Part shown: piece after piece, positions 55,810-64,000 of the stretch
How positions within the stretch are numbered: position 1 is the stretch's first letter
Layout: every line of letters starts with the position of its first letter
From: Helicoverpa zea
Lineage: Eukaryota > Arthropoda > Insecta > Lepidoptera > Noctuidae
Reading direction: 5' to 3'
Length of the DNA stretch: 64,000 bases
NCBI RefSeq assembly: GCF_022581195.2
Contig: NC_061458.1
Coordinates: 930,001 to 994,000 of the forward strand
Notes under the pieces: generated by a model
What the model was told of the DNA's origin: nothing
Databases searched by the model: none
What the model saw: the letters and a program-made list of their open reading frames with translations, nothing else
Translations under genes and position numbers: made by a program

Positions 55810-58800
55810 GTATTTATTGTTTTATTCACCTTACGTGTAAAGAGTGATGTTAGTAGGTGATGGTGAATTTTTTATGTATTTAGTCGCTGATGTGACGTGA
55901 AAGTATGTTTTTGAGATGATCGGCGGCACGCCGGGGCAGGTTTCTTGTGACTAGGCCGTAAGACAACTTCCTTGTGCATCGAATTTCACCTGTTGCTTGT
56001 CTGATATGCGATCTAAGAAACACCTGTGTTTTTCCTTATATTTGTTTACGTACGTTATAAGTGCATACTCGTATCGTATTAAAGCAAACGGTATCGTCGC
56101 GGAGCTGCAGTTTTATCATTTCCAGGGCATTTAATTTTCTATTTATAGTCCGGAGCAGTTGTGATAATTTTGGATTGGAACAGTTAGTTGAATAGGATAC
56201 GACAAGTTCAGTTTGAACTAGCGTGGCAGTCGATTGGTGCACATTAATTTAATAAGCCCATTTATTACACAAGACAGTTCTAGGGAATTGGGACCGTTTT
56301 AAAAATAACACGGTGGCTTGGGAGCGGATAGAGACAGCCGATCTGTCGGGCTGCTTTCGCAAAAATAATGTGGATATTTCAACTCATCTATTTTTATGTG
56401 GTCTGTCTCGCTGTGACTGTGGTTCTGTGAATTATAATTGTAACCATTGCCTAGACACAGTATTAGTTGTTAAATTAGTTTCTAATGGCTTAATATTTGA
56501 CCCAGATTTTAATTGCAATGGTCCATACCTTAAATAGATTTTTTTATAAATATCTTATTATATTATCCAAACCTTAATCGGTAAATAATAGGTAAATTAC
56601 AGTTTTTTCATTAAATATAAAGTTTTGGTTCTCAAACAAAATAAAAATGAAACTACTTTCATTTTGCCATTTGTGTTCCATAAACATTACCTAGTTACCT
56701 AGAAAAAAAACCAGATTAGCTTATACCATAGACATACAGAGTCGGTTATTGACCCAGTCTGGCAAATGGCCCAGCAGCATCATCAGCTATCTATGACATT
56801 ATTGCCAGCAAGGAGTATTTACTAGACTACATTTTAACATCACACCAATCCTCCTTGTTTTTAATACTCCAGACTTTACAATATTTTCTTAGCATTGTGT
56901 CACAGTTAAGTACCAAGATGTGCAACTAAATTATGCATAGTATTAGAGAAATCCTACTGAATATTGCATGAATTTTGTATATTTTGAATGAAGATTAAAA
57001 ACCTGATATTCAATGTCAAGTTCAGTAGTGCTTGAATAACAATATTAAATATTTTCCAGGTTCATTCACTTATTTTTTGTTTATCGTGCAAAATATACAC
57101 ATTGCAACATAAATTGCAAGTTTACTAGTTTCTTGTAGATTACCTGTCCTTAATAAAGGGACCCTTTAAAGCTCGGACAAGGTCACAATCATAAAACAAA
57201 AGTACATAAGGACATAATATTATGTACCACTCCTATCTGATGTTCGCATTCTACATATGTAGGTCACAGGCTTACCACAGCAGACACAAAACCTGATAAC
57301 TCTTTATACGATTAATTACCATTTGAATGTCAATAAACAAGCTCAATCAGGGTAATTACTAATTAGTCATAGGCGCCGTAGCTAACTTACAAGTTCGTTG
57401 CACTCTCATTTTCTACCTTTAAACATAAATATACTATGCCTATAATGAGCGTGACTAATGGAAACCCCTAATGACGTCATTTGAATACTTAGAGGGTGAA
57501 ACTGTCATAGCATTAATTTCGTCCCCGTAAGACACGCAAATGTTAAGACTTTTTTTTGCAAATGATGCCTCATCTGACTGTTTTGGTGTTTAACTTCCCA
57601 TTAATACAAGCCCTTAACCTTGATAATACAAGCCCTATTAGGTTGGAAATCTGCTCTCGCAAAACAAGCTGACAGAATGAACAAAATCTTTCACTATACC
57701 TAACTGAATATTAATTATCTCGTAAACCTTAACAAGCCGGCAGGATGTCCGTGCGATGTCAACTGTAAATACTGCGATATTTCTTATGTAATCCACCACG
57801 TATATTCTTTGCCCTAGTAGATCAGCCATTCAAACCAGATCTTCATTTAGCAGCCTTCCCTAAACACAATATTTAGCTTGAAACAGAACTTACACAAAGT
57901 GCACTTGGATCTGACGACGATGTTCAAGTGCGCTCAAGTCACCGGTGCCCGTAAAGAGGAAGGTATCAAGTAGACAACTGAATGTTCTTCAGATGAGCAT
58001 ACTTGAGGCTTGAGCAGGCTATAATACGCAATACTTCGAGTGGTCATGTAGAACCAGATCCCAAAGTTGTAATGTTGATCAGGTATCATGGAAGTCACTA
58101 AGCCTGCAGAAGAAGAATCGAAGGAAATCCAAAAATGTTGTTCTAAGGTTACTTCAGTCGAAGATAACTCGTCCTTTCGATTTAATTGAGATTCTGATCT
58201 AGAACGACCCATTTCAAAGAATCGTAAAGAATTCAATTAATCCGCAGCGTCCCCAAAATATTCAGTGACCATTCAAACTTCGCCCTTCGATTTATCGATT
58301 ATTTTCGTCCCAAATATTGCACGCCTGCCTTAACCACTTAACCGCTTTATTAGCCATTACGACTATAATATTCCTGATAATATAAACGCTAATTTACAAA
58401 TTAACGGCGGAACAGCCACATAAAACGTGACCCAAAGGCATTCGGCAATCTGGACGTTTTACTATCAACCGGTTTTGTTCTGCCCTTTAATACATTCTTG
58501 GCGTCGGAAATATCAACGTGCGTTCATGTGGGCTCCATTTTTTGTTCCCAAGCTTTCTTTTGAAGACCACCCTTTTCAAAGAATTCCTATATTGAGCATG
58601 CATTTGGTCCGTCTAAATTAGCATACCTACTAGATGAAAAGGTACAGTGAATAATTGAGATAACACTATTAACATACATAGATAAATCCAATGAAATAGA
58701 TAAAAGGTGGAACTAGGTGTCAATCATTTGAATCGTATTATGTCATTAACTCTTGTTATCCTATTTACCGGATCAGCACGCATATTCTACTTGACAACTG

Positions 58801-61800
58801 TTCGTCGTGATCCTGTAGTCGTTGGATCATTAGTTCTACTTATGCCCAAACTCCGTGTAAACCTGTAAATAACCGGCCTCAAATATTTCCCCCAGCTTTC
58901 TCTTTTTCGAAAACAAAAATCTGACCAACAAGAGTCCAAGATCTGCGCTATATTGGGTAAATCACCTGCCATGATAAAATGCAATTTATCTTAACACTTC
59001 CCGTTTTAATAAATGCTACAGTAATTAAACCTATCTATCACGTTACGCACGCTACAGAGATAACAGCTAATATTATGTCAGATTTATATAATCTAGCGGA
59101 AATTTCCAACTCTCCGGTAAAAATAAACCCGATCTCCGATGGTTACCAATCTGAGCATTCCGAAGGTTGGGCCCTAAATGTAAGCTAAATAAAGACATTG
59201 TACTGTACTGGCTTCCACGCAACAATTACACAATTTCAATAGCAATTGAAGCCGATTTCATTGGATCAACAATGAGGAAGATGAATCCTGTTTTATTTTG
59301 ATGTTTCAAAGTTACATGAGGATAAAAAAGCTAAATCAGATATTATTATTTTAATGTGTGGTGTGTCACACTTACAGAAAAAAAGGAAAAGAAAATGCTG
59401 CGTGAACTTACGAAAAATATACTAGAACTTTAGAACTAGAAAGCAAATGCATTGAAAGAAACCAATAACGATCTAGGCACGTTTGTAGACTGATGTGTAT
59501 AGGAGTGTAGAGTAATAGTAATTACAGATACACTCCTATACACATCAGACTACAAACTTTTTGTCGAAAGAGAGCAAAAAGGAAACTAGGCACTCTATCA
59601 CGGGCACAATGGATTCGAAATTGTCAATCTTTATGTTATGCCAGACCGTTATACAGAAATGTGGTTAGCGGCAATAGATTGGGTGGCTCTGGGATATTCG
59701 CAATTTATTACCAGAGTGATCAATCACGTGAACTTCACGTCTCTGACCCCTGGTGAGAACTGAGTAGCTTTGGGTATGATTTCATCTAATTAATCGACTG
59801 TCAGTGCCTTAGAAACACGTTTGGGAGCGTCAGATTGTTCTAAATCTTAAATATCTGAAGTTAGAATAGCTTTAGAGAATCTCCTTCAACAGTGACTAAT
59901 TACTTGCATGACTATAAAAGTTGAAGTAGTATTATTTCTGCCAAATTACCTTAAATTATATTGTTCGGATTTATTTACTCATATTTTTAAAGAAATTAAA
60001 TCATTGGTACCGGGCCTATTATTTTACCTCATTAATAAATCTACAACGTTTTTTTATTACCAGTGAAGCCATTATTTTCATACGTCTTCATATCTTGAGA
60101 ACTTTGCTATCATCATCATCTATTCACGCATTCCGCTTGCAAACATCAGTAGGAAGTCACAAGCCCTTTTCTATTCCAATAACTAGAGACATATCATGCA
60201 AAATGATCTTTACTTCCTCGGTATTCTTTATTGCGTTAGCATAAGACCTAAATTCGTGGACAATTCCATGTTTTGCAAAGGTCGATACGTGACAATGCTT
60301 AATGCTAACAGTTGGGTTAACTGTGAACTGTGCAGTCGTCATGGGAACGCCAGCCGACGCCCACCACTCATCGTGTTTATTGTCTGCTACAGACATTTCT
60401 GTTTGTATATTAGAATTTAAATGAGTGAGAGTTTACAGATAACATCAATTAGACCACAAAGATGGTAGATCTAAAATTTTAGTCTTCAGTTCTTTCATTG
60501 ACACTTTGTTAGTTAGTTCTAAAGAAAATTCTGAATATGTTCCAGCTAGATTGTGCCACAGTTAAAATGATCCCTAAAACCACATAAAATATATCTTGAC
60601 ACAAACATTTCAAATATTCAATTTCGTTTTCAACCGCAACCAGAATAGCGTCTGATACGTTTGGACGGTTACCAAATAATGTCATGTCGAAAGTGACCAC
60701 TCCAATGGTTGATTCTAATATTTGTTATGCAAATACACGCCTAAACAACTTGTGTATGGTCAATTTCAGCCTTGTCAAGATGAAAGAACTTTCTATGCCC
60801 TCGATGCAGACGAGACGCGACTGTCAATCGTTCAACAAATACCTCTCATATGGTAATTTGACCGCTTCAAGTTGCAGTTAGTAAACAATAGAATTTTCTA
60901 ATTTGTCCTCCGCCCGTTGTCTTGCATCTCGTGACCTGTCGTGATTGCTCGGGTCATTTTTTGTTTGGTCAACAAACTTGTCGGCAGTCATTACGCGCGG
61001 ATTGTGAGATGTAAATCAAGGCCAAACAATGTTATATTACGATGCTGTTATGCCATGAACAGGTGTTTGGGAAACAATATGAATATAGTGTATGACTATA
61101 TTTACATGACCTAGTTTACACAGATCCGATAGCATAACGTGCACTTAAATTGTTACACTCGCATCTTTTATTTGTGATACACCTACTTATTTCTGGTACA
61201 AGATTGACCTTCATAGATTGCAAAAAATAAGAGATGAATATTTTAACTTTACAGTATTTTTCAATTTTCACATAGCATGAGTCATTTGTATTCTTAGTTA
61301 GCTTCAGGGTCGATAGTCAGGAAATGCGACAGGGAAACGTTCATAAAATGCAATTTGATTTCCAGACTTTTGAATGATAGAAAAGCCTATTAGATTTAAA
61401 ATGTGTGCAATTTAAAGTTTACAGCACATTGACGATAACAACAAATACTTGTTAACTCAAACAATAACTTGGAAGACAGCATTCCAACTGTTTGGTGACA
61501 TCACTATAAAAGCGATTTCGCCGAGTTTTTACATTAGCATAATAGTCCGTCACCAAACTGTGGGTGTTCTCCTTGATACCACTGCACCCACATAGAAACT
61601 GCGCCTATCCCACGCCCCGCCTACCTCCAGCAACCACTTTCGTTTAATCACATTTCTTAATACTCAGATTTATGTGTGGAAAATGTTTGCCATAAATTCA
61701 TCTAACATTTCTACCTTTGTGCTATCGCTTGGGAAAGCGAGAATCAGGATATTGTCTTCTTATTCTAGGTGTGTACCTGTAATCTCAGTACCATATCACT

Positions 61801-64000
61801 CACAGTCAATTTTATCTTAAATCCAAGGTTATCTTAACTCTTCAGTTAAATCTTGTTCTGCTTTATCAGCTAGTTCAATACTATTTGTTTCAATACTGTT
61901 CGGGTATTCTTGATTTACAAGTAAAAGAATACATGACGTGGCTTATCATGTGTTTACATTAACTTAGCCCTTAACTTGTGACTTGACTGAAGGAATTTAT
62001 GTCTATTCTGTTTGTAACTGTGACTCATCGAATGAGCTAATGAGGCGCCGCACTTTGCCTTTTATCGCGATATTTAGATTCATTGTTGCAAAAGTATGCG
62101 AGCATGGTTGGAAAAGGCTGCCAAGAATATTTAATCCTACGGCTCTCTGAGTGTAGCAGTATGCCCAAAAAGTTGAATTCTTAAGCAAATTATTTCATTG
62201 CAATAAAATCCATTACTTTAATTTGCCGTGTCATTGGTAACATTCCAATAAGCCAATATGCGATTACAAAATACAGAAACACCGCAATCGGTTTAGCCAG
62301 TACTCCAAAATGCCGTGTTAAAAACTATGGCATGTATTACACCACCATCGCCCACTTCCTGTGACTGTTGCCAATTGTTACACTAGTATCGATATAGAAA
62401 TGAATGTTTTGTGAGCTAATTATAAAGCATATAAAGTTAGCACATTGGAGTGCCCTGTTCATGACATAGAGGGTTAAATATTTCGTGATCAATCATAATA
62501 TTCTATTAGATATTAAAAAGTAGTTATCCCATAATTTACTTTTTCACAAAAATACATACATAGAAGCTGACTCAATGTTAACGTAATATAACAATGACAA
62601 AAGCAAAACAATGCTGAAATGAATCGATTCTTAAACATGGAACTTAACAATTATCGTTAAACTCAAATGTGTGACTTCTAACAGTTGTAGTTCGTACTGA
62701 AACTGGGGCACTAGAAGATCAGTTTGCATAATCGAATTAATGCTTAGGCCCAAGGCTATGGCGCTCTAAAAGGTTTGTCGCACTAGAAATAACGAACCTG
62801 TTGGAGTTGTATTTGGAAGTGAACTAATGAGGTCGAGAAGAACAGCTTATGAACATAAAGAAGCAAAAGAAAAAAAAGTGTAAAATCACAATTTCTATCT
62901 AAAATCTCCAAAAATACTGAGAGAAATTCAAGTACCAGGAAATAATTCGTAAAAAATATTGATTATCTACACTGACGGACCGTTATACGAGAACGTGTTT
63001 CGTAGTAATAGGAAAGGCTAAAAAATGCCAAAAATAAATTCTGTTGCCACAGTGATAACCGTCAATGTCAGAGAATGCTGTGACTCATCATCACATAAAA
63101 CAGGTTTAGATTTAAAACATTGAAGATTCAAATGACCTGAAAATAGTCACAATGTTTTATTGCTTCAGGAAATTAGTTTTATTTGTATGTAGGTTTATAT
63201 CCCATCCTCTGATTTGCGTCATAATTGTTGAGGTTATTTTCTACAGAGAAAATGGAATGCATCTTTTGAACAGCAATGACGAAACAGAAAGAGGTAGTTG
63301 GCCAATATGGTTCTCTGTAAACAAGAGCACACTCTCTTCCGCATATGCGAGAGCGAATGTGCCCATAAAGTCATCTAGCTTACCTTCAAGAGAACATTCC
63401 TTTTATTTGATCTTGACACCTACTATTCAGCATACTGCATTCCTGCCACAGTATTTCTTCCGAAGGTTAATATAATAACGTTAGATCAAAATGATTAATG
63501 ACCATCTTCAAGATTTGTTGGGATTCTAAGTGGAGTTTCTCTCAAAATCTATTCCTGTTATATCATGAGTGTTATTATATGGAAACAGTAAAAACAAATT
63601 GAATAGGCACAATATATCCGAGATTCCACGGTCATTGCAATTTTTTAGGAAAACAAACAATAAGTCAGTGGTTATACCCTGATAATAGCTTTAAAAATAT
63701 TTGCAGTCGCAGACTTTTACCAGTTAGAAACCAATGTGAAAACAATGATATAAGGAACAAATGAAATAACAGGCCTGCAGAGGAGCCACGCTTAATTAAA
63801 CCGGGACTCGTGACCCTTCTAAGCCATAAACACATATCCATTACCAATCTACTTCGCCCTATCCTGAAATTAGTTTTCGATTTTATCTTTCCCGAGTCCT
63901 CTTTGCTTGTTATCTGGAATGTAATCGAGAGAGGTCCCGTTCTAGGAATTCTCGTAATATAGTTTTCTGATAATCATTAAGTCTCACAAGCGCTTGCATC
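55810..64000 (+). other. Amph first intron, no exon recognised
   Basis: About 8.2 kb starting with a GT donor. Far fewer recognisable repeats than elsewhere. Small ORFs on both strands occur around 57.6-63.5 kb (for example 58236-57934 minus, 100 codons; 63152-63475 plus, 107 codons) but I could match none to a family, and none shows convincing splice structure. It may hold regulatory DNA or decayed genes. Confidence 0.5.
59481..59557. repeat. Near-perfect inverted repeat (29-bp arms, 19-base loop)
   Basis: Arms 59481-59509 and 59529-59557 pair with a single A.A mismatch (59489/59549). The transcribed hairpin would be 77 nt, in the size range of small-RNA precursors. It has no link to a known element here. 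Confidence 0.85.

Noticed and set aside
57934..58236. 100-codon minus-strand ORF as a gene in the Amph intron
   Set aside because: No recognised domain, no convincing exon borders; kept only as an open question in the findings.

Overview
The window looks like insect nuclear DNA, most likely a moth or butterfly. It is AT-rich, its host genes are split by short GT-AG introns, and it is dense with mobile elements of types common in Lepidoptera: a tRNA-headed SINE ending in (ATG)n, RTE-type LINEs ending in (TGA)n, hAT, piggyBac and TA-inserting elements. No plasmid, phage, operon or CRISPR structure is present. The order-level assignment is inference from repeat style and gene structure.

Left part (1-33,353). 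Positions 1-7242 hold a nearly complete Ty3/Gypsy LTR retrotransposon whose 5' LTR is cut by the window edge. Gag is intact, and Pol (protease, reverse transcriptase, RNase H, integrase) is joined to it by a textbook -1 frameshift signal: an A AAA AAC heptamer and a downstream 10-bp stem. Next come a piggyBac remnant (7334-8511), a hAT MITE (11179-11437), an unclassified TIR element (13958-14714), a foldback MITE (14991-15217), a SINE (16266-16651), a hAT element with a transposase tail (17789-18520), composite repeats and a minisatellite. I recognise no host gene between 7.2 and 33.3 kb.

Right part (33,354-64,000). Three host genes could be rebuilt exon by exon. (1) A plus-strand gene of 19 coding exons (33354-40752, 886 codons) encodes an IQ/AAA-domain protein of the IQCA1/DRC11 family, an axonemal nexin-dynein regulatory complex protein. 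(2) A minus-strand gene (54974-46035, about 501 codons) encodes an MNS1-like coiled-coil protein, known elsewhere as a microtubule inner protein of cilia and sperm tails. (3) The first coding exon of amphiphysin (Amph, N-BAR membrane-bending protein; 55741-55809) is followed by more than 8 kb of what appears to be its first intron. The two axonemal genes converge. MNS1 and Amph diverge from a 0.77-kb shared upstream region.

The introns and the DRC11-MNS1 interval carry many insertions: a 660-bp foldback element with 189-bp arms starting 11 bp after a splice donor, two SINEs with 16- and 19-bp target-site duplications, a 5'-truncated RTE with a 10-bp duplication, a 964-bp TA-flanked transposon whose first 167 bp are identical to half of the MITE at 14991, and a 1.49-kb tandem duplication. 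The strongest new observations are the retrotransposon frameshift signal, the MITE and its larger relative, the degenerate ATPase site of the DRC11 protein, and the tandem duplication with its GC-rich spacer.
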